Shown here: one piece after another, positions 38,201 to 46,900 of the stretch
How the letters are laid out: each line of letters begins with the position of its first letter
Position numbering within the stretch: the first letter of the stretch is position 1
Source: an uncultured Clostridia bacterium
GTDB taxonomy: Bacteria > Bacillota > Clostridia > Christensenellales > CAG-917
Assembly: GCA_947625145.1 (NCBI GenBank)
Contig: CANQNC010000002.1
Span: 50,616 to 114,615 of the forward strand
Direction of reading: 5' to 3'
Length of the DNA: 64,000 bases
Program-made: the position numbers and the translations under genes
The notes under the pieces: model-generated
What the model saw: the letters and a program-made list of their open reading frames with translations, nothing else
Database searches by the model: none
What the model was told of the DNA's origin: nothing

Positions 38201-39066
38201 CGGAAAAGATCACAAACACGGCGCACTGCTTCAAGTGGGAAGGCGGGATCAGAGACGAAGTGACGATCGACTTAAACGGCCACAAGATAGACAGAATGAT
38301 CGTCTCAAACGCGGTTATGTACACCATGCGCTATTACACAGTCAACATTTGCGATTCGAGCGAAACGGGCGAGGACGGAAACAAACAGGGGAGCATAGGC
38401 CTGTACGATTCCGCCGAATACGGCTTGCAATTGTCCGCGCAAAACACAAACGTTGACTCGAACGCCAACTACAACAAAAATTCCACGCTCACCGTTAACC
38501 TCGACGACGTCACCGTGCATGGCGTCAAGATAAACGATCACGTGTCCGTGCACGCGACGGGTTGCACCATATCCAAACAGTTCACGCTTGCAAAACAACG
38601 TCCGTCGTACGGCGCCTTCGACGACGATTGCGAGATCGTCGCGGCGATTTGCTGTATTGCGGAAAACTCGAACAGCTCTTTTGCGGATTGCCTCATCGAG
38701 GGACCCGTAGGGCTGTATCTTGCCAACAACAAAGACGTCGAACCCTCCTCTCAGACCAACGTCAGAGCGTCAAACTTTACGCTGACGGGCTGCACCATAA
38801 GGGGCGGCGGCGAGTACAAGGCGGTGGGAAGAGTCAAAGAGGCAAACGCCACCAATCAACACTTGTATCAAGGCGGCGGAAGCGCGATCTGCGTGTACTC
38901 CTACACAACCAACGCGCACATTCATCCCATGATAAGCGTTTCGGGTTGCGTGCTTTCATCCGAAAACGGCTATTGCGCGGAAGTCAACGTCCCCTATTCC
39001 GACAAGGTGGAGCTAATGGCCGACAACGCCTACGAGCCTTCGGAAAAACAATATCACAAAGTTTGA
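35206..39066 (+). CDS. Large lipoprotein with alternating Ig-like and beta-helix segments, 1286 residues
   Basis: GTG start at 35206 behind AGGAGG (35195-35200). Lipoprotein signal peptide with lipobox LFGC, Cys25, the same cysteine position as in the giant lipoprotein. The mature part holds four units beginning near residues 35, 298, 584 and 811; the last three open with a similar joint (QQLTEDKIVL, RTLTEEDIIL, AVLTKDIVSV). Each unit is an Ig/MBG-like domain with FxYTG-type strands followed by short-period repeats such as LTVNGALEV, LILNGVVAY and VTLDLNGFRL that look like right-handed beta-helix coils. The C-terminal ~300 residues continue as beta-helix (IDLNGHKID, LTVNLDDVTVHGVKI). No catalytic motif or C-terminal anchor. 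Likely a surface protein, perhaps adhesive or glycan-binding; function is inferred only from architecture. Confidence 0.85.
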   Translation: MKKKTWLICLSIAAVAVLAATLFGCNFGGGTQNNKNNPVTLSGLTFPGNYNDGWVLEGDTLKKTFPYTGEEIRPFDFYKIRVGGKDSGFTLSYADNVEVGKASCTLKMNEGEFFSGSVTFYFNITKGEAVAQNKEQLLAFLQNDSYDLVLVEGELDMQGEDLIVPEGKRVRLREGYVKGVTRYGYGVLNSLDDLTVNGALEVSDWGRLFVLGKLTVNGEFKMDGASFPQDAKVEIDGETENNGIVELGASASMYACEFVNNGKVSGIDGYGAGKLYVTDKGLDGTDIADVRVFVRQQLTEDKIVLANSYAIYRQGTEVYECGVRGILDPDDHQITSGYSVDYEDNTRAGTAYVRVVMDKHNAYYHGECKKAFEIRQGECSVADYNELKACVESGNYNKYTATGDINMPAGEELTIAAGAQLITDHDLDLSGKLILNGVVAYSDVRGDMTVMIWTSGTAEVGQSGSLTARTLIVNGTLDNSGRVTGTYDAQFGKDSRIVNGESGSITLTRGTSYAKETYFDFRGFNVENDGEITLKGNSLIKSVSPDCKLGTIDNSSGHIYSDVPLPMQGDEIKNVTIKRTLTEEDIILDDLYYTGANINLEEKASFKDVERDQIKDFFDIGYAEQNHATAGRHTATITVTKELCPYLKSSELQFTFEVKRGTLETSNGISVWSAVRDSANWERVVLVGDATYSADSLSNMLTIAQDVTLDLNGFRLTLLTTAGFVSINIDGTLVSGKDGTDGTDVGLDIRVNMRIDLNINGKFENKGAVILSTNNEVRVTGDGEFVNDGCVYTVEAIDRDLSGRVFKRAVLTKDIVSVSGKQFEYNAQAIAPDVFVQGKEESYDVKQFEDRFELLFRNNLRHSEGASLKPTFTLKVLDELDEEFYGSYSDTFEILRGIANVNSAEALEAAIQDDGYKAYRVSDMIRLTKNLTIPNDKTLIVLGDSIGNNGKNFTITFAENAYLKFEIRDNYSSADTNKFFYLADYIEFYRDLSYFTLEAEKITNTAHCFKWEGGIRDEVTIDLNGHKIDRMIVSNAVMYTMRYYTVNICDSSETGEDGNKQGSIGLYDSAEYGLQLSAQNTNVDSNANYNKNSTLTVNLDDVTVHGVKINDHVSVHATGCTISKQFTLAKQRPSYGAFDDDCEIVAAICCIAENSNSSFADCLIEGPVGLYLANNKDVEPSSQTNVRASNFTLTGCTIRGGGEYKAVGRVKEANATNQHLYQGGGSAICVYSYTTNAHIHPMISVSGCVLSSENGYCAEVNVPYSDKVELMADNAYEPSEKQYHKV

Positions 39067-39117
39067 GCCGCCCAAAACGCGGCGTATAAAAGCGCGTGCG
39101 ACTGCTCGGGACAAGCA

Positions 39118-39147
39118 AAGCGATTTGGAAGTTCCAAACCGCTTTTA
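39118..39147 (+). terminator. Intrinsic terminator after the second lipoprotein gene
   Basis: Stem AAGCG-A-TTTGG / CCAAA-C-CGCTT with one A/C mismatch, followed by TTTT. Confidence 0.65.
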
Positions 39148-39223
39148 TGCGCAAAAAATCCGAAAAAGATAATGAGTTTTGCCTTTTGACGTTCGCAAGA
39201 GGGCGAAGCGTTTGTCGTCCGTG

Positions 39224-40075
39224 TCACTCGGCGACGGCAGACAAAACCGTCGCTATGTCGGCGTTTATGCAGATCGACCGCCTCTCGATCCGTTCGGGGC
39301 AGACGGCTTCGCCGAGGTTGACGCAAGCGTAGACGGCGCGCTCGTTTTGCGCGGTCAATCGCAAAAACGGGTATTTGATGATGGAGGGCGTGTTGTATCC
39401 CACGCCGAGTTCCAGATACAGCGTGTTTTCGTTTTTATGTGCGTTGACAAATCTCTCGTAGCGCTCGCAAGCCGCATACCAGTCCTCGTCCTGCACAAAT
39501 CTGTCGTCCGAGCGCAAATTCATGGTCATGGGTTTTCCGCAGACGGGACAGCGCGGAATGAGTTCGGTCGGGATACGCATATCCCGTTGCTCCGCTACCA
39601 TACGGCGGACGAGCTCCTCGTTGTCGTACGTTTTGTCGTGGCAAGGCACGGAACATTGAAATAGCCCGTAATCGCCCTGCGTATAAAAGAGCCTCTTCTT
39701 GTCAAAGCCCGCCTTTTGAAAGCAATGATCCACGTTGGTGGTGATGACAAAATAATTTTTGCCCTTCACGAGCGCGAAAAGATTTTGATAGACGGGTTTG
39801 GGTGGGTCCGTATAGCGATTGACGAGGATATATCTTGACCAATAAGCCCAATGTTCCTCGAGAGTTTTGTATGGATAAAATCCGCCCGAATACATGTCGT
39901 GGAAGCCGTATTTTTCCTCAAAATCGCGGAAATATCTTTCGAAGCGTTCGCCCGAATAGGAAAACCCCGCCGCCGTGGAAAGCCCCGCGCCCGCGCCTAT
40001 CACAACCGCGTCGGCACATGCGAGAGCCTCTTTCAATCTAGTTGTTTGCGCCGAGAAGTCTTGCGTAGATATCAT
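39224..40075 (-). CDS. SirTM-type (class M) sirtuin, protein ADP-ribosyltransferase
   Basis: A 283-residue Sir2-fold protein matching the SirTM group, which ADP-ribosylates rather than deacylates. Motifs: NAD-binding GAGAGLSTAAG (27-37), GGFYPYKT (64-71), TTNVDH (112-117), and YTQGDYGLFQCS where canonical sirtuins have catalytic His-Gly but SirTMs have Gln (Q133). A Cys4 zinc site is present (C141, C145, C176, C179). Start ATG 40075 has AAGGAG upstream; the frame extends further but overlaps the macrodomain gene. The first 38 bases overlap the end of that gene, indicating translational coupling. In studied SirTM operons the target is a lipoylated GcvH-like protein and the macrodomain reverses the mark; no GcvH-L or LplA gene is seen here. 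Confidence 0.88.
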   Translation of the reverse strand: MISTQDFSAQTTRLKEALACADAVVIGAGAGLSTAAGFSYSGERFERYFRDFEEKYGFHDMYSGGFYPYKTLEEHWAYWSRYILVNRYTDPPKPVYQNLFALVKGKNYFVITTNVDHCFQKAGFDKKRLFYTQGDYGLFQCSVPCHDKTYDNEELVRRMVAEQRDMRIPTELIPRCPVCGKPMTMNLRSDDRFVQDEDWYAACERYERFVNAHKNENTLYLELGVGYNTPSIIKYPFLRLTAQNERAVYACVNLGEAVCPERIERRSICINADIATVLSAVAE

Positions 40076-40814
40076 GATCTTGCTCCTTGAACACATTGAA
40101 TATGACCTTGATCTTGCTTCCAGTTTCCCGCTTGTACTCCCGCACCGAACAAACGGCGATTTCCGCGGCGCGCTCGTGCGGAAAACGAAATTCGCCTGTG
40201 GAAATACAGCAAAACGCAAGGCTGTCAAGTCCGTTTTTGTCGGCGAGGGAGAGGCAGGAGAGATAACAGCTTTCAAGCAGTCGCTCGTGCTTTTCGGCGA
40301 GCTTTCCATAGACAATGGGACCCACGGTATGCAGGACGTATTTGCAGGGCAAATTGTACGCTTTTGTGATTTTCGCTCCGCCCGTAGGCTCGTCGTGCCC
40401 CTGCGTTTTCATAATATCCGAGCACTCACACCGAAGCTGAACGCCCGCAAATGTGTGAATGGCGTTGTCTATGCACCCGTGATTTGGACAAAAACAGCCT
40501 AGCATCCTCGAATTTGCGGCGTTGACTATCCCGTCGCAACGAAGCGTCGTGATGTCGCCGCGCCAAAGATACAAATCCGGCTGAACGGGCGATAGGTCGG
40601 CGATGTCCGTGATCCCTTTAAGCCGCAGTTCTTCGCGCAAATATTCGTCCTGAACGCGCAAAAATTCCTCGCTCGCCTCTTTCGGCTCCCGCACGTTGAA
40701 AAGCGCGCGAAGCAGTCCCTTTTGCGCATATTCGTCGTCGGGAATATCCGCTTGCGCGTTTTGCTCGGCAAGCAGATATTCGATAAGATATTTTCGTCTT
40801 TGCGCTTGTTCCAT
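40038..40814 (-). CDS. Zinc-containing macrodomain hydrolase (ADP-ribose removal)
   Basis: A 258-residue protein of the Zn-macrodomain type. A helical N-terminal region (1-~95) precedes the macrodomain: LYLWRGDIT, VNAANSRMLGCFCPNHGCID with the Cys/His zinc ligands, GHDEPTGGAKITKAYNLPC and YVLHTVGPIV. These enzymes remove ADP-ribose from proteins and accompany SirTM sirtuins. I choose ATG 40814, 11 bp after the cupin stop; no Shine-Dalgarno is visible there. A TTG at 40862, inside the cupin gene, is the alternative. The gene lies between cupin and SirTM on the same strand. Confidence 0.85.
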   Translation of the reverse strand: MEQAQRRKYLIEYLLAEQNAQADIPDDEYAQKGLLRALFNVREPKEASEEFLRVQDEYLREELRLKGITDIADLSPVQPDLYLWRGDITTLRCDGIVNAANSRMLGCFCPNHGCIDNAIHTFAGVQLRCECSDIMKTQGHDEPTGGAKITKAYNLPCKYVLHTVGPIVYGKLAEKHERLLESCYLSCLSLADKNGLDSLAFCCISTGEFRFPHERAAEIAVCSVREYKRETGSKIKVIFNVFKEQDHDIYARLLGANN

Positions 40815-40824
40815 GTTTTTTACG

Positions 40825-41181
40825 TCAATCGAGCACTGCGTCCGAAGCCGTATAATTTTCAAGAGAATTTGCCTTGACTTGTATGCAGATATATTTTATC
40901 GCGGCGCTTTCTCCCGCAAAAAATCTGCGTTTGGCGGCGGGAGCCACGCGCAACCAATCGCCGACGGCAAGCGGAATGGTTTCGCCGTCTATCACGGCTT
41001 TCCCTTCGCCCTCGAGGATCGCGTATATCTCCTCGTTTTGCTTGTGCGCATGCACAAACGGCACGCTTGCGCCCGCGGGAAGCGTGTTGACGCTGATCTC
41101 TGCGCCCGTAAGTCCGAGCATATCGTGCAATTCGACGCGCGCGCCGTCTTTCACTTCGACTTTTTTGAAATTGTTTGCCAT
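40825..41181 (-). CDS. Small cupin-domain protein
   Basis: A 118-residue single-domain cupin with motif 1 PFVHAHKQNEEIYAILEGEG (HxH and E metal ligands) and motif 2 around LAVGDWLRVAPAAKRRFFAG. Start ATG 41181 with GGAGGTG upstream. First gene of the cupin-macrodomain-SirTM operon, read from a promoter at 41262-41235 that faces the HxlR-type gene. Such cupins bind a metal and may act as dioxygenases or sensors; the substrate is unknown. Its place in an ADP-ribosylation operon suggests a stress-linked role (inference). Confidence 0.8.
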   Translation of the reverse strand: MANNFKKVEVKDGARVELHDMLGLTGAEISVNTLPAGASVPFVHAHKQNEEIYAILEGEGKAVIDGETIPLAVGDWLRVAPAAKRRFFAGESAAIKYICIQVKANSLENYTASDAVLD

Positions 41182-41234
41182 AAAGACACCTCCGAAACAT
41201 CAAAATGATTTTGCGATCTTTCGATTGCGCTTAC

Positions 41235-41262
41235 AGTATAGCATACAAAAATCGAATTGCAA
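41235..41262 (-). promoter_or_regulatory. Promoter of the cupin-macrodomain-SirTM operon
   Basis: TTGCAA at 41262-41257, 16-bp spacer, TATACT at 41240-41235 on the minus strand. The heptamer GTTACAA occurs at 41267, 41297 and 41343 between and within the divergent promoters and may mark regulator binding. Confidence 0.65.
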
Positions 41263-41321
41263 GAACGTTACAATTCTGTTATCCGATAATAGATTTGTTA
41301 CAAAGTTTCATTTTTGAACTA

Positions 41322-41350
41322 TTGACGAACGCTTCTTCTCATGTTACAAT
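41322..41350 (+). promoter_or_regulatory. Promoter of the HxlR-family regulator gene
   Basis: TTGACG (41322-41327), 17-bp spacer, TACAAT (41345-41350), 29 bp before the ATG. Confidence 0.7.
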
Positions 41351-41378
41351 CAAATCAACAAAAAGGAAGGTGAAGATC

Positions 41379-41708
41379 ATGTTGACAAAAGACGAGTTGC
41401 CCGATTGTCCCGTGGCGACAACAGTGCGACTTATAGGCAACAAGTGGAAATTGTTGGTGATACGCAATCTGGTTTACAACAAAAAACAGCGCTTCAGCGA
41501 CTTCATCAAAACGATCCCCGCAATCAGCAAAAAGGTGCTGACGGACAACCTGCGCGCGCTTGAAAGGGACGGACTTGTCGAGAGGCAGGTCTTTGCCGAG
41601 GTACCGCCACGAGTGGAATATTCCTTGTCTCCTCTCGGGAATTCGCTCAGACCCATAATCGACGCCATGGCGGAATGGGGGACGGAGTACAAGTGCAATC
41701 TTGAGTGA
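41379..41708 (+). CDS. HxlR-family winged-helix regulator, YodB-like cysteines
   Basis: A 109-residue HxlR (DUF24) repressor: N-terminal PDCPVATTVRLIGNKWKLL, recognition helix region around PAISKKVLTDNLRALERDGLVER, wing PPRVEYSLSPLG and C-terminal dimer helix. Start ATG 41379 with AAGGAAGG upstream. Cys10 in the N-terminal 'DCPV' and Cys106 near the C-terminus match the pattern of B. subtilis YodB, which senses quinones and disulfide stress through an N-terminal and C-terminal Cys. It is divergent from the cupin-macrodomain-SirTM operon with a 197-bp shared region, so it probably represses that operon and itself until oxidised (inference). Confidence 0.85.
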   Translation: MLTKDELPDCPVATTVRLIGNKWKLLVIRNLVYNKKQRFSDFIKTIPAISKKVLTDNLRALERDGLVERQVFAEVPPRVEYSLSPLGNSLRPIIDAMAEWGTEYKCNLE

Positions 41709-41786
41709 AAAACGCGTCCGAGCAAAACGGCGCGGGCGGCAATTGATTTTGCGAATTAAAGACAAGATCGCAAGCGCGATCGCAAC

Positions 41787-41815
41787 AAAAACGCAAGGCG
41801 TGACCTTGCGTTTTT
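41787..41815. terminator. Bidirectional terminator between the regulator gene and pyrG
   Basis: Stem AAAAACGCAAGG / CCTTGCGTTTTT with loop CGTGA; T runs on both strands. Lies between convergent genes. Confidence 0.8.
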
Positions 41816-41854
41816 CTGCAAACAGAGTTTAAGTTCAAACAAAGTTTAAGTTTT

Positions 41855-41874
41855 CGGGAGATATTCCCGCTTTT
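41855..41874 (+). terminator. Small hairpin with T run
   Basis: CGGGA-GATAT-TCCCG followed by CTTTT; a possible second plus-strand terminator. A direct repeat AGTTTAAGTT occurs just before it. Confidence 0.4.
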
Positions 41875-41927
41875 GATATCGCTCGCTTTTCAAGTCGACG
41901 ATGAAACAAGTCCGCGGGCTTTGAGGG

Positions 41928-43520
41928 TCAGCGGGATATGCTCTTGGCGGCGGCGACGAAATCGCGGAAAATGGGATTTGCGCGGTTGGGGCGGGAGGTG
42001 AATTCGGGATGGAACTGAACCCCCACAAAGAAGGGATGGGACGCGACTTCCACGGTCTCGACGATGCGTCCGTCGGGGGAGGCGCCGCTTATGACCAGCC
42101 CTGCCGCCGTGAGCGCGTCGCGGAAGTCGTTGTTGAACTCATAGCGGTGGCGGTGTCTTTCCTCAATGCGCTCCACGCCGTACGCGGCAAACATTTTTGT
42201 GTTCGGAGCAATCTCACAGGGGTAGGCGCCCAGCCTCATGGTGCCGCCGAGGCGTTTGCCGTTTTGATCGGGCATGATGTCGATCACGTGCGAGCCGCCG
42301 CGTTTGAACTCCCCGCTTGTGGCGTCCTCTATGCCCGCGACGTGGCGCGCGAACTCTATGACCGCGATCTGCATGCCGAGGCAGATGCCGAAATAGGGGA
42401 TATCGTTTTCCCTTGCGTATCTGCACGCCTCGATCATGCCCTCAATGCCGCGGTTGCCGAAGCCGCCCGGCACGAGGACGCCCTGCACGCCTTTGAGCGT
42501 TTGCACGACGTTTTGGGCGGTGATGCCCTCGCTGTCCACCCAGCGTATGCGGACGTTGGTGTGGCACGCGTACGAGGCGTGATTGAGGGATTCCACAATC
42601 GAAATGTAGGAGTCGTGCAGGGATACGTATTTGCCCACAATGGCGATCTCGGTGACGCCTTTGCGCGAATGCATATCTTTGATCATTGCCTTCCACGGGG
42701 ACAGGTCGCACTTGTTTTTCAGCCCCAGCTCGCGGCAGACCACCTTGTCAAGTCCGTTTTTGTGCAACAAAAGGGGCACTTCGTAGAGGCAATCCGCGGT
42801 GGTGTTGGCGATCACGCAATCCTCTTTGACGTTGCAAAACAGGGCGATTTTTTTGCGGATGGCTTCCCCGCAGTCCTCGTCCGAGCGCGTGATGATGATG
42901 TCGGGGGAGATGCCCATCGCCTGAAGCTCCTTGGTGGAGTGTTGCGCGGGTTTGGATTTGTACTCGTCCGAGCCGCTGATGTAGGGCACTAGGCACACGT
43001 GGATAAACAGGCAGTTTTTGCGCCCGACTTCAAGGGAGAATTGGCGTATGGCTTCCAAAAAGGGCTGGCTTTCGATGTCTCCTATCGTGCCGCCGATCTC
43101 GGTGATCAGCACGTCCGCTCCCGTCGCCTCCACGTTTTTTTGTATGAAATTTTTGATCTCGTTGGTGACGTGGGGGATGATCTGCACGGTTTGCCCGAGA
43201 TATTCGCCGTTGCGCTCTTTGTTCAGCACGGTCCAATAGACCTTGCCGCTTGTCAGATTTGAAAATTTGGTCAGGTTTTCGTCTATGAAACGCTCGTAGT
43301 GGCCGAGGTCGAGGTCTGTCTCGGCGCCGTCGTGAGTGACGAACACTTCGCCGTGCTGAGTCGGATTCATGGTCCCGGGGTCGATATTCATGTACGGGTC
43401 GAATTTTTGAGCGGCGACCTTGTAGCCTCTCAGCTTCAACAGCCTGCCAAGGGACGCGGCGACGATGCCTTTTCCGAGTCCCGACACCACTCCGCCTGTC
43501 ACAAACACGTATTTTGTCAT
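41928..43520 (-). CDS. pyrG: CTP synthase
   Basis: Full-length 530-residue CTP synthase, which makes CTP from UTP using glutamine and ATP. The N-terminal synthetase domain starts MTKYVFVTGGVVSGLGKG with the P-loop and contains KFDPYMNIDPGTMNPTQHGE and EIGGTIGDIE. The C-terminal class I glutaminase domain has the nucleophile Cys380 in FGICLGMQ and VQFHPEF near the end. Start ATG 43520 follows GGAGGA. The gene is monocistronic with a ~130-base leader holding a strong terminator-like hairpin, and it ends before the bidirectional terminator at 41787-41815. Confidence 0.97.
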   Translation of the reverse strand: MTKYVFVTGGVVSGLGKGIVAASLGRLLKLRGYKVAAQKFDPYMNIDPGTMNPTQHGEVFVTHDGAETDLDLGHYERFIDENLTKFSNLTSGKVYWTVLNKERNGEYLGQTVQIIPHVTNEIKNFIQKNVEATGADVLITEIGGTIGDIESQPFLEAIRQFSLEVGRKNCLFIHVCLVPYISGSDEYKSKPAQHSTKELQAMGISPDIIITRSDEDCGEAIRKKIALFCNVKEDCVIANTTADCLYEVPLLLHKNGLDKVVCRELGLKNKCDLSPWKAMIKDMHSRKGVTEIAIVGKYVSLHDSYISIVESLNHASYACHTNVRIRWVDSEGITAQNVVQTLKGVQGVLVPGGFGNRGIEGMIEACRYARENDIPYFGICLGMQIAVIEFARHVAGIEDATSGEFKRGGSHVIDIMPDQNGKRLGGTMRLGAYPCEIAPNTKMFAAYGVERIEERHRHRYEFNNDFRDALTAAGLVISGASPDGRIVETVEVASHPFFVGVQFHPEFTSRPNRANPIFRDFVAAAKSISR

Positions 43521-43566
43521 TTTTCAAATCCTCCGTCAAACGAGTTTTTATTGATTTTTCCTCCCG

Positions 43567-43624
43567 AAAAAACAAAAAATGGCGTTTTTTTTTAGGTGTT
43601 TTTCACCTAAGAAAAAATCGCCAT
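43567..43624 (-). terminator. Terminator hairpin in the pyrG leader (candidate attenuator)
   Basis: On the minus strand, arms ATGGCG...TTAGGTG (plus 43624-43604) and CACCTAA...CGCCAT (plus 43598-43579) form a long stem with loop AAAAA, followed by TTTTTTGTTTTTT. It lies between the pyrG promoter (43686-43658) and the start codon, so read-through must be controlled or partial. Confidence 0.7.
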
Positions 43625-43657
43625 CGGCATTTATCGGGTTTTTCAAAAACATTTTAT

Positions 43658-43686
43658 AATCTAGCACTTCGGCCGAAATATGTCAA
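43658..43686 (-). promoter_or_regulatory. Promoter of pyrG
   Basis: TTGACA at 43686-43681, 17-bp spacer, TAGATT at 43663-43658 on the minus strand. Confidence 0.6.
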
Positions 43687-43796
43687 TTGATTTTGAAAAA
43701 TTTTTTGTCAAAAAACCCCGCTCGAAAACTTATGCGCTCGCTTTTGCTCATCAACTCGGCGCCGTGGGAATATTTTTTTGTAAGGAAAAATTATGC

Positions 43797-43825
43797 TTGC
43801 AAATTTTGACGGCGTACACTATAAT
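43797..43825 (+). promoter_or_regulatory. Promoter of the AAA-M41 fusion gene
   Basis: TTGCAA (43797-43802), 17-bp spacer, TATAAT (43820-43825), leaving a ~100-base leader. With the pyrG leader this accounts for the 415-bp divergent region. Confidence 0.75.
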
Positions 43826-43935
43826 TCTAAGTGTATCGCGCGACGCGCGCGAGTTTTACAACGGAATCGGAAATACGGCGGAACTTATGAGATTTGAGAT
43901 TTGCTCGGGTTTTACCGTAACGCAGGAGGATTGAC

Positions 43936-46900
43936 ATGGAAAATTGTTACTTTCTCGAGCTTTTGATCGAAAAAGCTCGTCAACGCGTGCAAAGAGAGGA
44001 CGGCAAAATAAGCGTCAACGGCTTTATTTTGGAATTCGTCAAGTTGGCAAAAGAGATCGGAGCGGGCGGCAATTTCTTCCCCGAGGAGGAGAGGGCGGCT
44101 CACGCCGCGGACGAAATAGATTTTGCCATGGCTGTCGCGACGTACGCCAAGTGCGTGGAAGAGCCCGAACGCTTTGAAAACGTGATATCCGAGGGCGGCC
44201 CCGACGGCGACCTCGAGGACATCCTTTTCGCCGCCGTAAAAGAGCCGTCGTGCGCGGCGGACGGCAAGATCAGCCTTGTGGTGGTCATCCGCGAAATTTT
44301 CGATCATCCCACCGAGCTCATCAAAAAGGCGCTTGCAAGCGAGGAGCCGCCGAAGTCTACGGTGTCTTACAGCGCGCTTGTCAACAAATACAAGGCGTCG
44401 CAGGGCAAGCCGACGGCAAGCGAGTCCCACGAGCCTCCCAAATACGATTGGGAGGACGGCGCGCGCGCAAGCGACAGGGACGCGGAATCCGAGGAAGAAC
44501 AGGACCCCGCGGGCAAGTTTGTGCGCTTTGTCGAGGAGTCGAAAAAGCTTTCCCAAAACTTGCTTAACATCGTGTACGGACAGGACCATGCGGTCAGCAC
44601 TCTCGTTTCGGGATATTTCCAATCGCAGGTGATGGCGCTGACGCAAAAAAATCGCCGTCAACCCAGCGCGTCCTTCCTGTTTGTGGGGCCTCCGGGCGTG
44701 GGCAAAACTTTCCTTGCCGAAAACGTCGCGGCGCAACTTGGGCTTCCCTTCCGTCGCTTCGACATGAGCGAATACGCGGACGACGAGGAAGGCATCGTTG
44801 AGTTTTGCGGCTCGGACAAGGTGTACAAAAACGCCAAGGCGGGCAACGTGACAAGTTTTGTCGCTCAGCACCCCAGATGCGTCTTGCTGTTTGACGAGGT
44901 GGAAAAAGCTCACCTCAAGGTCATATATCTCTTCTTGCAGGTCCTTGACGCGGGCAGGATCCGCGACAGCTTCACCGACGAGGAAGTGTCCTTCAAGGAT
45001 ACCATCATCATCTTCACAACAAACGCGGGCAAACAGCTCTATGAGGATCTGTCCATAAATCTTGCCACGGTGCCGCGCAAGACCATTTTGTCCGCGCTGT
45101 CCAAGGATATCGACCCGACCACACATTCTCCGCTGTTCCCCGCCGCGATTTGCTCCCGCTTTGCCTCGGGCAACGTCGTGATGTTCAATCATCTCGGCGC
45201 AAACGATCTGTTGAAGATCGTGTCCGCGGAGCTCAAGAAGCACTCGCAAGCCATGGGGGAATTTGCGAATATCCAAATCGACGCCGACAAAAACGTGCCG
45301 TATTCGTTGCTCTTCTCGGAGGGCGGCAACGTGGACGCGAGGACCATCAAGGGCAAGACGTCGAGCTTCCTGTATCAGGAGCTGTACGAACTGTTCAGGC
45401 TGTTGGAGTCCTCTCGCGCCGCGACAAGCTCGCAAGACGTGCGCAAAATCAGGATAGAGGTCGAACTTCCCGAGGACCAAAAAGTGCAGGCGATGTTCAA
45501 GGACGTGGACGTCCCCGAAGCGCTTGTGTTTGCGGACAAGTCCAAATGGCAACAGATCAAGGGCAAGCTGGGCGAGGCGAAGGCGCACTTTGCCGCAAGC
45601 GTTGCCGAGGCAAACGACATTTTGCTGTCGCATGACCCGCAGGTGATCCTCGTAGACCCGCGCGCGGGCATGAAAGAGGACAACAGAAAGGTGCTCAACC
45701 TCGAGGATATCATCTCGGACGGCAGAGACTTCTTCTACTATTGCGCGGAGCGCGTGGATCAGCCGCTGTATATGCTTGTCGACAATCGCGAGGACATCAG
45801 CCCCGAAGAGGAGCAATCCTTCCTCGGCAGCGGTTCGAGAGGGATATTGTATCTCGGCGACGAGGACTTTGCGACCTCTTTGCGGGACGCGTGCAATATC
45901 GCGCATCAACAGCAAAAGTTGATAGAGCTTGCCAAATCCAACAAATTGCTTTCCTTCAAGACGGCGCAGAGCGTCAACGAGGACGGTCAGGAAGCGGTCA
46001 TCACGCTGTACGACTACAAGCTGGTCACGGCGGTGGACGCGGAGGATTCGACAAACGTCATGAGCAACATTTCAAAGCCCAACATCCGCTTTGACGACGT
46101 GATAGGCGCGGAGGACGCAAAGGACGAGTTGAAGTATTTCGTGGAGTTTTTGAAGGCTCCCGCCAAATATCTCAAAAAGGGCCTCCGTCCGCCCAAGGGC
46201 ATCTTGCTTTACGGACCTCCGGGGACGGGCAAGACTTTGCTTGCAAAGGCCATGGCGGGCGAGACGGACGTCACGTTCATCACGGCCGAGGGCAATCAAT
46301 TTTTGAAGAGCTTGGTCGGCGAGGGCGCCGCAAGCGTGCACGAGCTGTTTGCCGTCGCAAGAAAGTACGCTCCGTCCATATTGTTTGTGGACGAGGTGGA
46401 TGCGATCGCGCAAAACCGCAGCAGCAAAGGGGCGGAGTATACAGCGGACGTGCTGACCTCCTTCCTCACGGAAATGGACGGCTTCAGCTACGACCCGCAC
46501 AAACCCGTGTTTTTGCTTGCCGCGACCAACTACAGCATAGAGGCGAAGGGGGAGCGCTCGCTTGATCCCGCGTTGCTTCGCCGCTTCGACAGAAAGATAT
46601 TGGTGGATCTGCCCGGCAAGGACGAAAGGGCAAGGTTCATCAGGCTGAAGATGGGCAAAAATCCCGCGCTCAAATTTTCGGACGGACAGGTGGACAACAT
46701 CGCCGTCCGCTCCACGGGCATGAGCCTTGCGGATCTGGATTCCATCATCGAACTTGCGCTGAGGGACGCCGTTAAGACCAAAAATCTCGCCGTGGACGAT
46801 CAGGTGCTTGACAACGCCTTTGAGTCCTACAACAGCGGAGAAGTGAAGCAGTGGGATCCCTCCGAGCTTGAGCGCACCGCGCGCCACGAAGTCGGACATA

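Noticed and set aside
40815-40862. TTG start at 40862 for the macrodomain gene
   Set aside because: It lies inside the cupin gene and has only a weak upstream site; the added 16 residues are not conserved-looking. ATG 40814 is preferred, though its own site is also weak.
43521-43660. T-box or GGGC reiterative-transcription control of pyrG
   Set aside because: No T-box sequence is present and the predicted transcript start is A/T-rich rather than GGGC. Only the terminator hairpin is supported.
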